Positions 9,163-18,526 of a stretch of DNA of 64,000 nucleotides are shown here, piece by piece. The notes beneath the pieces were generated by a model. The model made no database searches. It was given only the letters and a program-made list of their open reading frames with translations, and was not told the origin of the DNA. The position numbers and the translations under genes were made by a program. Every line of letters starts with the position of its first letter. Positions within the stretch are counted from its first letter, which is position 1. The stretch comes from Prevotella sp. (GTDB lineage: Bacteria > Bacteroidota > Bacteroidia > Bacteroidales > Bacteroidaceae). The DNA lies in NCBI GenBank assembly GCA_017554385.1, contig JAFZIL010000082.1, forward strand, positions 30,735 to 94,734, read 5' to 3'.

Positions 9163-9750
9163 TTATATTTTCTTTCCGAAGGCGATGCAGATGAACGTTT
9201 TGGCCAGTATCTGCAGGTCGAAACGCCACGACTGGTGCTCCAGGTAATAGAGGTCGAGCTCCAGTCGGCGTAGCATCTTTTCGAGGGTACCCGTGTAGCC
9301 ATTGTAGAGTGTGGCGTAAGAGGTGACACCAGGCCTAATCTTGTATAGTTCCACGTAGCGGGGATCTTTCTCAAGAATCAGATTGATGAAGTATTGGCGT
9401 TCGGGTCGCGGTCCGATAAATGACATGTCGCCCCTCAATACGTTCCATAGCTGTGGCAGCTCGTCAAGATGGTGGGCGCGCAGGAATTTCCCTATCTTCG
9501 TCAGCCGCTCGTCGTCGGGTTCGGCCAGCATAGGCGTACCGTTGTTCTCGTCGTTGACCACCATGGTGCGGAACTTATAGATATTGAATGGTTTTCCTCC
9601 CTTGCCTATCCGTTCTTGTTTGAAAATGGCAGGAGCCTTGCTGCTCATTTTCAGACAGATGTAGATGATCAGGAATAGCGGTGAGAACAGCACAAGACAC
9701 AGGGCTGATACGGTGAAGTCGAATAGGCGTTTGATCATAGTGGTAATCAT
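9163..9750 (-). CDS. Polyprenyl-phosphate glycosyl-1-phosphate transferase (small PglC/WbaP-like)
   Basis: 195 residues. One N-terminal membrane hairpin (LFDFTVSALCLVLFSPLFLI) is followed by the bacterial sugar transferase domain: FKQERIGKGGKPFNIYKFRTM, then LDELPQLWNVLRGDMSFIGPRP with the catalytic Asp-Glu pair. It transfers a sugar-1-phosphate to undecaprenyl phosphate at the inner face of the membrane, starting an exopolysaccharide, capsule or O-antigen unit. It overlaps the upstream MraY/WecA-like gene by 4 bases (ATGA), so the two are translationally coupled. The sugar is not known. Confidence 0.88.
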   Translation of the reverse strand: MITTMIKRLFDFTVSALCLVLFSPLFLIIYICLKMSSKAPAIFKQERIGKGGKPFNIYKFRTMVVNDENNGTPMLAEPDDERLTKIGKFLRAHHLDELPQLWNVLRGDMSFIGPRPERQYFINLILEKDPRYVELYKIRPGVTSYATLYNGYTGTLEKMLRRLELDLYYLEHQSWRFDLQILAKTFICIAFGKKI

Positions 9751-10877
9751 TCTTCTGAATTTTCAAGATAGACAGGTTGCCCGTTTCGAACGATGCCCCG
9801 GTTGAGTACTTTATGGAAAACAATCCAGAACACAATGTCAATGACAACGATTGCAGTCATGGAGAGTGATAGCAGGTGAAGGCCATAATTGGCGAGGATG
9901 AAGAATACAGCCAGTGAATAGATGACAAGGAGCGACTGGTGTTGGCTCAGTCCGCTGCGCATTAGCTTGTGGTGTATGTGGTTCTTGTCGGCATGGAAGA
10001 TGTTGACGTGATGGCAGGTGCGGATGAACGATACGCGCGCTACATCAAAACAGGGTACCAGCACAAATGAATAGGCCAGCAGGAAGGAGTCGACATGGAA
10101 GCTGATGGCGTGCGGACGGTCCATGATGAGCTTCACTGCGAGGAATCCCAGCGTATAGCCCAACGTCAGTGAGCCTGAATCACCCATGAAAATCTTGCGG
10201 TTTTTCTCGCTCTTGCCGAATAAGTTGTAGTAGAGGAAAGCGAGCAATACACCCATTAGTCCTGCTATGAGAATACAATAGACCAGCATGCTTTCACGAA
10301 GGAAATACAACAAGAAACCGCTCAGGGCGACGAACGACAGTCCGGCCGACAGGCCGTCGATACCGTCAATGAGGTTGATGGCGTTGCAGATGTACACCAC
10401 TACAAACAGTGTCAGCGGTGCACCGATAAGAAACGGTATCTTATGGATGAAACAGAAACCGTACAGATTGTTGATGTAAAGTCCTGACAAGGGTAGGACG
10501 GCAGCCGCAATAATCTGTGCCGTGAATTTGGTCTTCGGACCCAGTCCCACCAGATCGTCGATGATGCCTGTGCCATAGATAATGAGCAGGCTGATCATGA
10601 ATCCCACCGATGATGTGTTGATGTGTATCCAGTCTTGCTGGCTCTGCAGACTATTGATACCCATTACGACAAGCGATGCCAGCAACATGCTGGGCATGAA
10701 GCTGATGCCGCCTAAGCGGGGGATAGCATTCTTGTGGACCTTGCGCCCATTAGGGATGTCATAGAGACCTTTCTTTTTGCAGAACCGAATAATATAGGGA
10801 ATGCAGGTAAGCCCGCAAACCATGCTCAGCAGAAAGGAAATGACAACATATATATATTCCTGACATATATCTGGCAT
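9747..10877 (-). CDS. MraY/WecA-family undecaprenyl-phosphate GlcNAc-1-phosphate transferase-like protein
   Basis: 376 residues from the preferred ATG (an alternative in-frame ATG is at 10916). About ten transmembrane helices. Family motifs: GRKVHKNAIPRLGGISFMP, GIIDDLVGLGPKTKF, NAINLIDGIDGLSAG and FMGDSGSLTLGYTLGFLAV, with HADKNHIHHKLMRSGLS in the last cytoplasmic loop, typical of the WecA/TagO branch. It builds the polyprenyl-PP-sugar acceptor for surface glycans. Two different polyprenyl-P transferases in one coupled unit is unusual, because each normally starts its own glycan. Confidence 0.9.
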   Translation of the reverse strand: MPDICQEYIYVVISFLLSMVCGLTCIPYIIRFCKKKGLYDIPNGRKVHKNAIPRLGGISFMPSMLLASLVVMGINSLQSQQDWIHINTSSVGFMISLLIIYGTGIIDDLVGLGPKTKFTAQIIAAAVLPLSGLYINNLYGFCFIHKIPFLIGAPLTLFVVVYICNAINLIDGIDGLSAGLSFVALSGFLLYFLRESMLVYCILIAGLMGVLLAFLYYNLFGKSEKNRKIFMGDSGSLTLGYTLGFLAVKLIMDRPHAISFHVDSFLLAYSFVLVPCFDVARVSFIRTCHHVNIFHADKNHIHHKLMRSGLSQHQSLLVIYSLAVFFILANYGLHLLSLSMTAIVVIDIVFWIVFHKVLNRGIVRNGQPVYLENSEE

Positions 10878-11171
10878 AGAATAATCTTTTTTTATATATA
10901 ACTCCTTTTCTGGCAAAATATTATAAATCTATCCATTTCTTTTTCGCCCTATTCGTTCTACTATGCCTGAAACAGGCAGATTCATTGGTCTGCAGAGACA
11001 AATTTGAGGGCAGCAAAACTGCTGCCCTCAACCAACACAAAAACTAAACTAGACTTAACTAAGCATAACTTGGACTTTCACAAGCCCTTGCAATGCGGTT
11101 GCAAATATACTAATTTGTTTTTAATTGACCATAAAGAATTGGAAAAAAAATGTATATTACGCACATTTTTC
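10878..11171 (-). promoter_or_regulatory. Gap with strong hairpin (11004-11031) and a possible -7 box
   Basis: No gene was seen. TTGAGGGCAGC and GCTGCCCTCAA form a perfect 11-bp stem with a 6-base loop. On the minus strand it is followed by AAATTTGT, so it could be a weak terminator for aroC. CAAATATA at 11102-11109 reads TATATTTG on the minus strand and could start the glycosyltransferase operon, in which case the hairpin would sit in its leader. The sequence does not decide between these. Confidence 0.4.
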
Positions 11172-12272
11172 TTAAATTTCCAGTGTTTTGTTTTGAAGTA
11201 GACTGTCCAAAATGGTCATAGCAGCCATGGCTTCGACCACAGGAACGGCTCTTGGCAGTACGCACGGGTCGTGACGTCCGTGAGCTGTGAAAGTGATGGG
11301 GTTTCCCTGTAAGTCTACGGTGGGCTGGTCGCGCAGCAGTGTGGCCACTGGCTTAAAGGCTATGCGCATGTAGATGTCCTGTCCGTTGCTGATGCCACCC
11401 TGTATGCCACCACTATGGTTGGTCATGGTGTCAAGGACTGGTGGTTTGCTGTTGTCGTTGTTTTTTCCATTGGCAACGAACACGTCGTTCAGCTCACTAC
11501 CACGGCAGGTGGCACAGGCAAAGCCTTCGCCATATTCAAATCCTTTGGCGGCATTGATGCTGAGCATGGCCTGAGCAAGCATGGCGTGGAGTTTACCAAA
11601 CTCGGGTTCGCCCACTCCTGGCGGACATCCCCTCACTACGCAGGTGATGATACCACCGATGGTGTCGCCCTCGGCTTTCACCTGAGCGATGAGCTCTTCC
11701 ATCTGCGCTGCCTTCTCAGGGTCAGGACAGCGAACGGCGTTCTGCTCAGCCAGTGCGATGTCGTACTGGCGATAGTCGCGATCAATGGCAATGCTGCCCA
11801 CCTGGGATGTGTAGGCAGCTATGCTGATGCCTAAACGTTGCAGCGCGAGCTTGGCCAGTGCACCGCCTACGACGCGGCTGATAGTGATACGGGCCGACGA
11901 ACGTCCCCCGCCCCGATGGTCGCGTATGCCATACTTCTGATAGTAGGTATAGTCGGCATGAGATGGGCGGAAGAGCGTGCGCAGGTTGTCGTAGTCGCTG
12001 GAGTGCTGGTTCTGGTTGCGCACCAGGAAACCTATAGGACAGCCAGTGGTATATCCTTCGAACACACCGCTGAGCAGCTCTATGCGGTCTGCCTCATTAC
12101 GCGCAGTGGTGATGGCACTCTGTCCGGGACGTCGACGGTCAAGCTCATGCTGAATGAAGTCCATGTCGACCTTGATGCCTGGTGGCATACCGTCGACGAC
12201 ACCACCCACGCCCTCACCGTGGCTCTCGCCAAAAGTAGTAAGGGTGAAAATATTACCAAAGGTGTTGCGCAT
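11172..12272 (-). CDS. aroC: Chorismate synthase
   Basis: 366 residues. It converts 5-enolpyruvylshikimate-3-phosphate to chorismate with reduced FMN, the last common step of aromatic amino-acid synthesis. Signatures: [15 protein letters not shown], the [15 protein letters not shown] region, [13 protein letters not shown] and [16 protein letters not shown]. Near the C-terminus are [20 protein letters not shown]. It is the last gene of a minus-strand run (paaK, ACT protein, SlyD-like, aroC), 8 bases after the SlyD-like gene. Full length and intact. Confidence 0.95.
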   Translation of the reverse strand: MRNTFGNIFTLTTFGESHGEGVGGVVDGMPPGIKVDMDFIQHELDRRRPGQSAITTARNEADRIELLSGVFEGYTTGCPIGFLVRNQNQHSSDYDNLRTLFRPSHADYTYYQKYGIRDHRGGGRSSARITISRVVGGALAKLALQRLGISIAAYTSQVGSIAIDRDYRQYDIALAEQNAVRCPDPEKAAQMEELIAQVKAEGDTIGGIITCVVRGCPPGVGEPEFGKLHAMLAQAMLSINAAKGFEYGEGFACATCRGSELNDVFVANGKNNDNSKPPVLDTMTNHSGGIQGGISNGQDIYMRIAFKPVATLLRDQPTVDLQGNPITFTAHGRHDPCVLPRAVPVVEAMAAMTILDSLLQNKTLEI

Positions 12273-12280
12273 TCTTGCTT

Positions 12281-12838
12281 TTATTTACATCCACCGCAGC
12301 CTCCCTCACCGCATCCTTCGCAATCCTCGCAGCCACCGCATTCGCAACTGAGACTTTTCAGTAGCTTCTGGATTTCCTCGATAGTGGCTTCGCGGTTTTC
12401 GAGCACCACACCAGTAAAACAGAGTGTCAGTCCTGCCAACGGGTGATTGGTGTCGATGATGACCCCGTCGTCGTTGACTTCAGCAACTCGTGCCATGATG
12501 CGTTTGTCTTCGTAGTCGATCAGGGTGATGACCGCACCGGGGAAGATGTTCTCATGGTCGAATTTCCCGTTGACGAAGAATTTCTCACGCTCCATCTTAT
12601 GTACGCATTCTGCGTCGTATTCACCGAAGGCATCAGCGGGTTCGATGGTGAAGTCGAATTTCTCACCAGGCTGCAAACCGGCAATGTGTTGTTCGAAAGC
12701 ATCGAGTGACACGCCAAAACCCGTAATGAACTGGAATGGTCTGCCCTGTTGTGTCTGTTCCACGAGCGACTTCTTTCCGTCCTCGACGGAAAAGAGTTGG
12801 TAGCTCACGGAGATGAATTTATTCTGTGTATTGTCCAT
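12281..12838 (-). CDS. SlyD-like FKBP peptidyl-prolyl isomerase with Cys-rich tail
   Basis: 185 residues from ATG 12838. An FKBP domain with an insert-in-flap layout ([45 protein letters not shown]) as in SlyD: a prolyl isomerase and chaperone that often also binds metal. The last 20 residues carry seven cysteines in CxC and CxxC spacing with glycines ([12 protein letters not shown], then GGCGGC), a likely metal-binding tail replacing the His-rich tail of E. coli SlyD. An in-frame ATG at 12865 would overlap the ACT gene stop, so the shorter start was chosen. Confidence 0.85.
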   Translation of the reverse strand: MDNTQNKFISVSYQLFSVEDGKKSLVEQTQQGRPFQFITGFGVSLDAFEQHIAGLQPGEKFDFTIEPADAFGEYDAECVHKMEREKFFVNGKFDHENIFPGAVITLIDYEDKRIMARVAEVNDDGVIIDTNHPLAGLTLCFTGVVLENREATIEEIQKLLKSLSCECGGCEDCEGCGEGGCGGCK

Positions 12839-12857
12839 TCTTTGGTGATAGTGGAGA

Positions 12858-13286
12858 TTAGGCAATAGCGGTCAGATCCTTCTCGGAAATGAACTTCAGG
12901 TTGTTCAGGATGATGGCCTCACGAGCACCGTCGGTATCGTCGGTACGGAAGATGAGGATGCCCTTGCCTGCAAGTAGGAATGAATACATGTAAGTGATGC
13001 TGATATTGGCCTTGCTGAAAGCATCGATGGCGTCGGCAGCACATCCGGGCTGGTTGTCAAGCTCGATGGCAAACACGTCGCTCAGTGCTACAGCCACGCT
13101 GGCTTTCTTCAACTCTTCATAGGCACGCAATGGCTCGCTGCAGATGAGGCGGTAGATACCATACTCTGCCGTGTCGGCAATGGTCGAAGCGATAATCTGG
13201 ATTTTCGCCTCTTTCAGAACGTTGAGCACCTTGACGAGTGTGCCTGAACGGTTCTCGATGAAAATGGATAATTGATGGATAGTCAT
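12858..13286 (-). CDS. Tandem ACT-domain protein
   Basis: 142 residues forming two ACT folds: HQLSIFIENRSGTLVKVLNV (residues 4-23) with an Ile-rich first repeat, and a second from about 70 (VFAIELDNQPGCAADAIDAF). ACT domains bind amino acids or related small molecules. Stand-alone double-ACT proteins of this kind usually sit next to phenylacetate-CoA ligase genes, as here, where paaK lies 44 bases upstream. A role in sensing an aromatic amino acid or arylacetate is inferred from position only. Confidence 0.85.
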   Translation of the reverse strand: MTIHQLSIFIENRSGTLVKVLNVLKEAKIQIIASTIADTAEYGIYRLICSEPLRAYEELKKASVAVALSDVFAIELDNQPGCAADAIDAFSKANISITYMYSFLLAGKGILIFRTDDTDGAREAIILNNLKFISEKDLTAIA

Positions 13287-13330
13287 AGTTGTTGTCGTTT
13301 ATTATGTCGTTATTACGTTGTTACGTTATT

Positions 13331-14644
13331 TTAGAAAAGCTTTCTCAGGTCTTTCACTCTGACGGCTTTCTTCTCGTCGCTCACAGCCAGCGTTCCCTTT
13401 GGTACCAGACGCACCTTCGGTGTGACGAGTATCTCGTCCTTGAGCATACGGGTAATGGTCTTCTCCAGCTTCTGAAGTCGTGAATAGTCGTCGGTGAACA
13501 TGCCTACCAGCTCCACGTCGACGGTCATCGTGTCGTTACCGTCCTTGGTTTCGAGCGTGATGAGATAGTCGGTCGAAAGCTCCTTGAACTTCAGCAGTAT
13601 CTTCTCAATCTGGATGGGGAAGATGTTCACACCCTTCAGAATCATCATGTCGTCGCTACGGCCTTGCAGGCGAGCGAGACGCTTGTGGTGGCGTCCGCAG
13701 GGACATTCGCCGGGCAGGATGCGGGTCAGGTCGCGGGTGCGATAACGTAGCAGAGGCATGGCCTCGCGGTTAATGGTGGTCAGTACCAGCTCGCCTAACT
13801 GTCCGTCGGGCACGGGTTCGAGTGTCACGGGATCAATGATTTCGACGATGAAGTAGTCCTCCCAGATATGCAGTCCGTTCTGCTCCTGACATTCGAAGGC
13901 CACACCAGGTCCCATCATTTCTGAAATGCCATACGAGTTGTATGCCTTTACACCCAGGTTCTCCTCGATGCGCTTGCGTTGTTCCTCGCTGTGGGGTTCG
14001 GCACCAATGCATAGCACGCGCAGCTTCGTGTCGCGGCGAGGGTCACAGCCTTCCTGTTGCATCACCTCGTAGATGCGCGAGGCATACGAGGGGATGGCGT
14101 GGAGCACTGTCGTCCCGAAGTCACGGATGAATTTAATCTGTCTCGTGGTGTTGCCGGCAGCAGCAGGCACGGTGAGCATGCCTACCTTTTCTGCACCGTA
14201 TTGAAAACCCAGCCCGGCAGTGAACATACCGTAACCGGCTGAGTTCTGGAATACGTCTTCAGGACGGCTGCCTACCATCCACAGACAGCGGGCCACGGCA
14301 TTTGCCCACTCCTCAATGTCTTTCTGCGAGTGAAGCACTACGGTGGGATTGCCCGTCGTACCACTTGACGAGTGCAGACGCACACATTCTTTCATAGGTA
14401 CGCACGCAAGGCCGAAGGGATAGTTCTCCCTGAGATCCTCTTTGGTGGTGAATGGCAATTTCTTTACATCGTCGAGCGACTGGATGTCATCGGGCTTAAT
14501 GCCCAGCTCGGCAAACCGTTTCTGGTAGAACTCCGAGTACATGCAGTGCTGCACGGTCTTTTTCAGACGCTCCAACTGAAGTTTCTCCAGTTCCGGGCGG
14601 CTCATGGTCTCGAGCTCAGGATTGAAATAAGGTGAATAGCTCAT
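13331..14644 (-). CDS. paaK: Phenylacetate-CoA ligase family protein (copy 1)
   Basis: 437 residues from ATG 14644. An adenylate-forming enzyme converting an aryl acid (phenylacetate, indoleacetate or similar) to its CoA thioester. Motifs: VRLHSSSGTTGNPTVVLHS (phosphate-binding loop), YGISEMMGPGVAFEC, YRTRDLTRI and the C-terminal GRSDDMMILKGVNIFPIQIE. Bacteroidetes copies may act in the reductive-carboxylation route to aromatic amino acids; the neighbouring aroC and ACT gene fit an aromatic context. A longer reading from 14692 would begin inside the promoter box and is rejected. The 3' flank is a short array of ACGTTRTT-like units (13305-13334). Confidence 0.88.
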   Translation of the reverse strand: MSYSPYFNPELETMSRPELEKLQLERLKKTVQHCMYSEFYQKRFAELGIKPDDIQSLDDVKKLPFTTKEDLRENYPFGLACVPMKECVRLHSSSGTTGNPTVVLHSQKDIEEWANAVARCLWMVGSRPEDVFQNSAGYGMFTAGLGFQYGAEKVGMLTVPAAAGNTTRQIKFIRDFGTTVLHAIPSYASRIYEVMQQEGCDPRRDTKLRVLCIGAEPHSEEQRKRIEENLGVKAYNSYGISEMMGPGVAFECQEQNGLHIWEDYFIVEIIDPVTLEPVPDGQLGELVLTTINREAMPLLRYRTRDLTRILPGECPCGRHHKRLARLQGRSDDMMILKGVNIFPIQIEKILLKFKELSTDYLITLETKDGNDTMTVDVELVGMFTDDYSRLQKLEKTITRMLKDEILVTPKVRLVPKGTLAVSDEKKAVRVKDLRKLF

Positions 14645-14689
14645 ATTCTTAAAAATGTTGTAAAATGTCAAATTGTCGTTTTGCGCCCC

Positions 14690-14697
14690 CAAAGTTA
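14690..14697 (-). promoter_or_regulatory. -7 promoter element for the paaK-ACT-slyD-aroC operon
   Basis: CAAAGTTA on the plus strand is TAACTTTG on the minus strand, 45 bases upstream of the chosen ATG. Confidence 0.55.
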
Positions 14698-14865
14698 GAC
14701 ATTTTTCTGTAATTGAGCAAACCTTTTGCGTTTTTTATTTGTTTTTTCTTGTTTTCTCAATCAAACTGAGCAATGCCTTCGTCTGGTAAAGGCGGGAGAC
14801 TGCGTGCAATTGTGTTAAATGTTGTTACAGTTTCCATTTGTCAGTCATAATCCATGATTATTTTG

Positions 14866-14873
14866 TAATTTTG
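14866..14873 (+). promoter_or_regulatory. -7 promoter element for the TraB-family gene
   Basis: TAATTTTG, 32 bases before the ATG at 14906. The 260-base gap between the divergent genes holds only these two promoters as far as can be seen. Confidence 0.5.
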
Positions 14874-14905
14874 CAACGAATTACCAACCTTAACAAGAAT
14901 ATAAG

Positions 14906-15811
14906 ATGAAGAAGATTCTATTCACCCTGGCGCTTGCTGCCATAGCCAGCCTGAGCGCCTCCGCACAACTTTTGTACAAAATCAGTGGTAAGGGACTTAC
15001 GGCTCCCTCCTACATTGTAGGCACTTATCATCTGGCTGATGCCTCGTTCGTCGACTCTATTCCTGGTATGCGTCAAGCTATGGCCGACTGTCAGCAGGTC
15101 TATGGCGAACTGATGATGAATGAATTGTTTGCTCCCGACAGCCTTGCCCTCTTGCAGCAGGCCATGATGTTGCCAGGAGAGATGACGCTCGACAGCCTGC
15201 TTACTGCCGATGAGATGAACCGCGTGAATAGCTATATGAGAAAGACGATCGGTTTGGACATGACTAATCCGCAGGTGGCTCAGCAGATGGGCAAGATGAC
15301 CCCGCAAGCCTTGAGTCTTGTGTTTTCCATATTCAGTTATTTAAAGAAAGGCGAAAAGTTTGATCCGACGAACGGCTTTGATAACTATTTCCAAAAAGAA
15401 GCCCATGCTCAGGGAAAGACCGTAGGAGGACTGGAGACAATGGCTTTCCAGATAAAAGCCCTCTATGAAGGAAAGTCGTTGGAACGACAGAAGGAACTGC
15501 TGATGTGTCAGGTAGACAACTCCGTGTTCATGGATGAGATGGCTGATCGCATTGTCAAAGCTTTCTATGCACAGGACTTGGATGGCGTCAAGGAGGCTAT
15601 GGACATGAAGCTCCATAACTCGTGCGACAACATGCCGGAAGAGGATGCCCAGCTCGTTGACAACCGCAATGCCGACTGGCTGACGAAGATGCCTGCCCTG
15701 ATGGCACAGAAGCCTACGCTCTTTGCTGTGGGTGCGGCTCATCTGCCTGGAGAGAAAGGTGTGCTCAACCTGCTGCGTCAGGCAGGATATACTGTCGAGG
15801 GCGTCAAATGA
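14906..15811 (+). CDS. TraB/GumN family secreted protein
   Basis: 301 residues with a signal peptide (MKKILFTLALAAIASLSASA). The family hallmark pattern is present: SYIVGTYHLADASFVDSIP near the N-terminus and a C-terminal block (MPALMAQKPTLFAVGAAHLPGEKGVLNLLRQAGYTV), with the conserved GTxH and GAxHLPG motifs. TraB/GumN proteins are related to Tiki-type metalloproteases, and the conserved His/Glu pattern here is compatible with metal binding, but activity is unproven. It ends at a bidirectional terminator. Confidence 0.85.
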   Translation: MKKILFTLALAAIASLSASAQLLYKISGKGLTAPSYIVGTYHLADASFVDSIPGMRQAMADCQQVYGELMMNELFAPDSLALLQQAMMLPGEMTLDSLLTADEMNRVNSYMRKTIGLDMTNPQVAQQMGKMTPQALSLVFSIFSYLKKGEKFDPTNGFDNYFQKEAHAQGKTVGGLETMAFQIKALYEGKSLERQKELLMCQVDNSVFMDEMADRIVKAFYAQDLDGVKEAMDMKLHNSCDNMPEEDAQLVDNRNADWLTKMPALMAQKPTLFAVGAAHLPGEKGVLNLLRQAGYTVEGVK

Positions 15812-15853
15812 GCGCTCAAGCGTCTTCTCGCAGGAACTGAACTATACAAAAGA

Positions 15854-15890
15854 AGCCTCCCTTCACTGTTAGGTGTGGGAGGCTTTTTTT
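15854..15890. terminator. Bidirectional rho-independent terminator
   Basis: Stem AGCCTCCC / GGGAGGCT followed by a run of seven Ts on the plus strand and TTCTTTT on the minus strand. It serves the TraB-family gene (+) and the second paaK (-), which converge here. Confidence 0.85.
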
Positions 15891-15901
15891 GCAATGCTTG
15901 G

Positions 15902-17209
15902 TCAAAGTTTTCGCTTGTCGATGACGTGTGCGCTCTTTCCCTGACTGCGTTCGATGGTGTTGGGAGCCTTCAGCTGTACCTTGGCGGCGATGCTGAGCAC
16001 GCTCTTCAGCTTCGAGGCAAGCTTCTTCTCGAGTTCGGCCACGGCGGCAGGCGTGTCGAAGGTCGAGGTGAACACCTCCTGGCGCAACTCTACCTGCACC
16101 TGCAGCGTGTCGAGGTTGTTCACGCGGTCTACAACGAGCATGTAGCGCGGAGCAAACTCCTTCATCGAGAGTACAACGCTCTCGACCTGCGACGGGAACA
16201 CGTTGATACCGCGGATGATGAGCATATCGTCAGAACGGCCCTCAATGCGACCCATGCGGATGCTGGTGCGACCGCAGTCACACTGTCCCTCCATGAGGCT
16301 GCAGAGGTCGCGGGTGCGATAGCGCAACACGGGCATGCCTTCCTTGGTCAGTGTGGTGAACACCAACTCACCTTGCTGTCCGTTGGGCACAGGCTCAAGG
16401 GTGACGGGGTTGATGATCTCGGGATAGAAATGGTCCTCGCAGATGTGTGAGCCATGCTGCATCTGACACTCGTAGCTCACCGAGGGTCCCATGACTTCGG
16501 AGAGTCCGTAGATGTTGTAGCCTTTCAGGCCGAGGCGCTCCTCAATCTCCTTTCGCATGCTCTCCGTCCACGGCTCGGCACCGAAGGCGCCCACGCGCAG
16601 CTTGATCTGATCTTTGGTGATGCCCATCTTGTCCATGGTCTCGGCCAGGTAAAGGGCGTAGGATGGCGTACAGGCAATGCCCGTGATGCCAAGGTCGCGG
16701 ATAAGCTTCAGGTGCTTCTCGGTGTTGCCCGTACCTGCAGGAATGACGCTGGCTCCAAGATGCTCCACGCCATAGTGGGCACCAAGACCGCCAGTGAACA
16801 ATCCATAGCCGTAGGCCACTGAGAAGGTGTCATCGCGCGTCACGCCGTATGCGGTCAGACAGCGTGCCATACACTCGCTCCAAACGCCTATGTCCTTACG
16901 GGTGTAGCCTACGATGGTGGGGTTACCCGTGGTGCCCGATGAGGCGTGTACGCGGATAATCTCGCTCTTAGGAGCTGCCTGCAGGCCGAAGGGATAGTTG
17001 TCGCGCAGGTCCTTCTTCGTGGTGAAGGGCAGCTTGCGGATGTCCTCGATGGTCTGGATGTCGTCAGGACGGATGTCCAGTTCCTGCAGTTTGTTACGGT
17101 AGAAAGGCACGTTGTGGTAGACGTACTCAACGATTTTGTGGAGTCGCTTGCCCTGAAGGGCACTCATCTCGTCGCGACTCATACACTCTTTGTTTGGATT
17201 CCAAATCAT
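15902..17209 (-). CDS. paaK: Phenylacetate-CoA ligase family protein (copy 2)
   Basis: 435 residues, same family as the copy at 13331-14644 with the same motif order: IRVHASSGTTGNPTIVGYT, YGLSEVMGPSVSYEC, YRTRDLCSLMEGQCDCG, GRSDDMLIIRGINVFPSQVE. It lies 25 bases after the GH88/105 gene on the same strand and may share its transcript. Two diverged copies within 4 kb suggest different aryl-acid substrates or an old duplication. The start MIWNPNKECMSRDEM is typical of this family. Confidence 0.88.
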   Translation of the reverse strand: MIWNPNKECMSRDEMSALQGKRLHKIVEYVYHNVPFYRNKLQELDIRPDDIQTIEDIRKLPFTTKKDLRDNYPFGLQAAPKSEIIRVHASSGTTGNPTIVGYTRKDIGVWSECMARCLTAYGVTRDDTFSVAYGYGLFTGGLGAHYGVEHLGASVIPAGTGNTEKHLKLIRDLGITGIACTPSYALYLAETMDKMGITKDQIKLRVGAFGAEPWTESMRKEIEERLGLKGYNIYGLSEVMGPSVSYECQMQHGSHICEDHFYPEIINPVTLEPVPNGQQGELVFTTLTKEGMPVLRYRTRDLCSLMEGQCDCGRTSIRMGRIEGRSDDMLIIRGINVFPSQVESVVLSMKEFAPRYMLVVDRVNNLDTLQVQVELRQEVFTSTFDTPAAVAELEKKLASKLKSVLSIAAKVQLKAPNTIERSQGKSAHVIDKRKL

Positions 17210-17234
17210 TGTAAAGTCTAAAGTTTATTGTGAA

Positions 17235-18407
17235 TTATTGGTTCTGTTTCAATAGCTTGTAGTATTCTGCCGCTCCGAGCAGGAAACAGCCTGTGCCGTA
17301 GTCCTCGAAGTCGGGAATCTTCGTGTAGCTCAACGGCTGACCGGCCGAGGGATCCTTGCCTGTGCCCTGCATCCAGCCTAAGAATCCGTCGGGGTGGACG
17401 GCATCGCGAACCATTGCCGTCCAGGCACGGTCGCAAGCAGGCCGGTAGACGTCGGCCTTGAGATATCCCTTCTGTATGCCCCATGCCATGCCGTAGAGGA
17501 AGAGGGCTGTGCCCGAGGTCTCTTTCATGGCATAGTTGGTCGAAACGAGACTGGGGTTCCAGAAACCATCCTCGCGCTGACATTTCAGCAGCGCTGCCGA
17601 CATGAGCACGAAGTCACGCTTCAGCTGCTTGTAGACCTTGTCCTTGGGCGACGTGTAGTTCATGCAGCGCACCAGTGCAGCATAGACCCATCCGTTGCCT
17701 CGGCTCCAATAGCACTGCTGCCCGTCTGGCTCCTTGTAGGGCGGCACGTAGTCCTTGTCACGCCACCACAGTCCTTCCTTCACGTTGAAGAGTCCTCCGG
17801 CCAGGGTGTCGCGGCTCCAGGTGTACATCTTCATGGCGTGGTCTATGTAGCGGTGGTCACCCGTGATCTTTGACATCTGGAAATAGATGGGCATGCCCAT
17901 CTGAATGGCGTCTATCCAAGTCCACCAGCCATAGAGCGAGCTGAGGATGGTCTGGGTCTTCTGGTTGGTACCGCTCTTTTTGTTCGGCGTCACCATCTGT
18001 TGTTCCAGGTTCTCCTTCACGTGGACAATCTTCTCTTCGCCTCCGCTCTGTATGTAGCGCTCCAGATAGGTCTGCGCACAGCACTGGTCGTCGGCATCGT
18101 TGGTGCCGATGCCATTGCGCGGTGTCCACTGATGGAAGGAAGCCCAACGGTCGGTATAGTCGATGTAGCGTTGCTGCGGGTCTATCTCGTAGAGCGTCAT
18201 CAGTCCCTCGTAGTAGACGGCACGCGTCCACAGGCTCGAAGGCCTGATACGGTTTACGTTGGTAGGCACCGTCGGGTCTTCGTACTTGGCCATGAAGTAG
18301 TCGTTGGCACGTTGGGCCACACTCAGCACATCACTGGCCTTGGTCTGTGCGAAAGAGGTGACCGATGTCGCGGACATGCACAGAAATATGAGAAAATGTT
18401 TTAACAT
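17235..18407 (-). CDS. Glycoside hydrolase GH88/GH105-like (unsaturated uronyl hydrolase)
   Basis: 390 residues from ATG 18407, with a signal peptide ending near TSFAQ. The alpha/alpha-toroid family pattern is visible: LWTRAVYYEGLMTLYEID, DDQCCAQTYLERYI, GWWTWIDAIQMGMPIYFQM, YWSRGNGWVYAALVRCM and TSGTALFLYGMAWGIQKGYL. Members hydrolyse the 4,5-unsaturated uronic acid left at the non-reducing end by pectin or rhamnogalacturonan lyases. The upstream in-frame ATG at 18497 lies before the promoter box (18436-18443), so the shorter start is used. It fits the pectate-lyase-like gene at 45.6-49.6 kb. Confidence 0.85.
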   Translation of the reverse strand: MLKHFLIFLCMSATSVTSFAQTKASDVLSVAQRANDYFMAKYEDPTVPTNVNRIRPSSLWTRAVYYEGLMTLYEIDPQQRYIDYTDRWASFHQWTPRNGIGTNDADDQCCAQTYLERYIQSGGEEKIVHVKENLEQQMVTPNKKSGTNQKTQTILSSLYGWWTWIDAIQMGMPIYFQMSKITGDHRYIDHAMKMYTWSRDTLAGGLFNVKEGLWWRDKDYVPPYKEPDGQQCYWSRGNGWVYAALVRCMNYTSPKDKVYKQLKRDFVLMSAALLKCQREDGFWNPSLVSTNYAMKETSGTALFLYGMAWGIQKGYLKADVYRPACDRAWTAMVRDAVHPDGFLGWMQGTGKDPSAGQPLSYTKIPDFEDYGTGCFLLGAAEYYKLLKQNQ

Positions 18408-18435
18408 AATGCTGGCTTGCTTGTAATTTTGGTGA

Positions 18436-18443
18436 CAAAGGTA
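18436..18443 (-). promoter_or_regulatory. -7 promoter element for the GH88/105 gene
   Basis: CAAAGGTA (TACCTTTG on the minus strand), 28 bases before the ATG at 18407. Confidence 0.5.
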
Positions 18444-18486
18444 CAAAATAATTATCAAAACATCGTTCCATTTCATATTTTTTTTG

Positions 18487-18494
18487 TAACTTTG
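18487..18494 (+). promoter_or_regulatory. -7 promoter element for the C10 protease gene
   Basis: TAACTTTG, 32 bases before the ATG at 18527. The alternative ATG at 18503 would leave almost no leader. Confidence 0.55.
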
Positions 18495-18526
18495 CAACCA
18501 AAATGCTATTAACTAAGAACCGAAAT

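Noticed and set aside
9747-10877. Classifying the gene as mraY of peptidoglycan synthesis
   Set aside because: The HADKNHIHHKL motif and its pairing with a sugar transferase fit the WecA/TagO surface-glycan branch better, and no mur genes are nearby.
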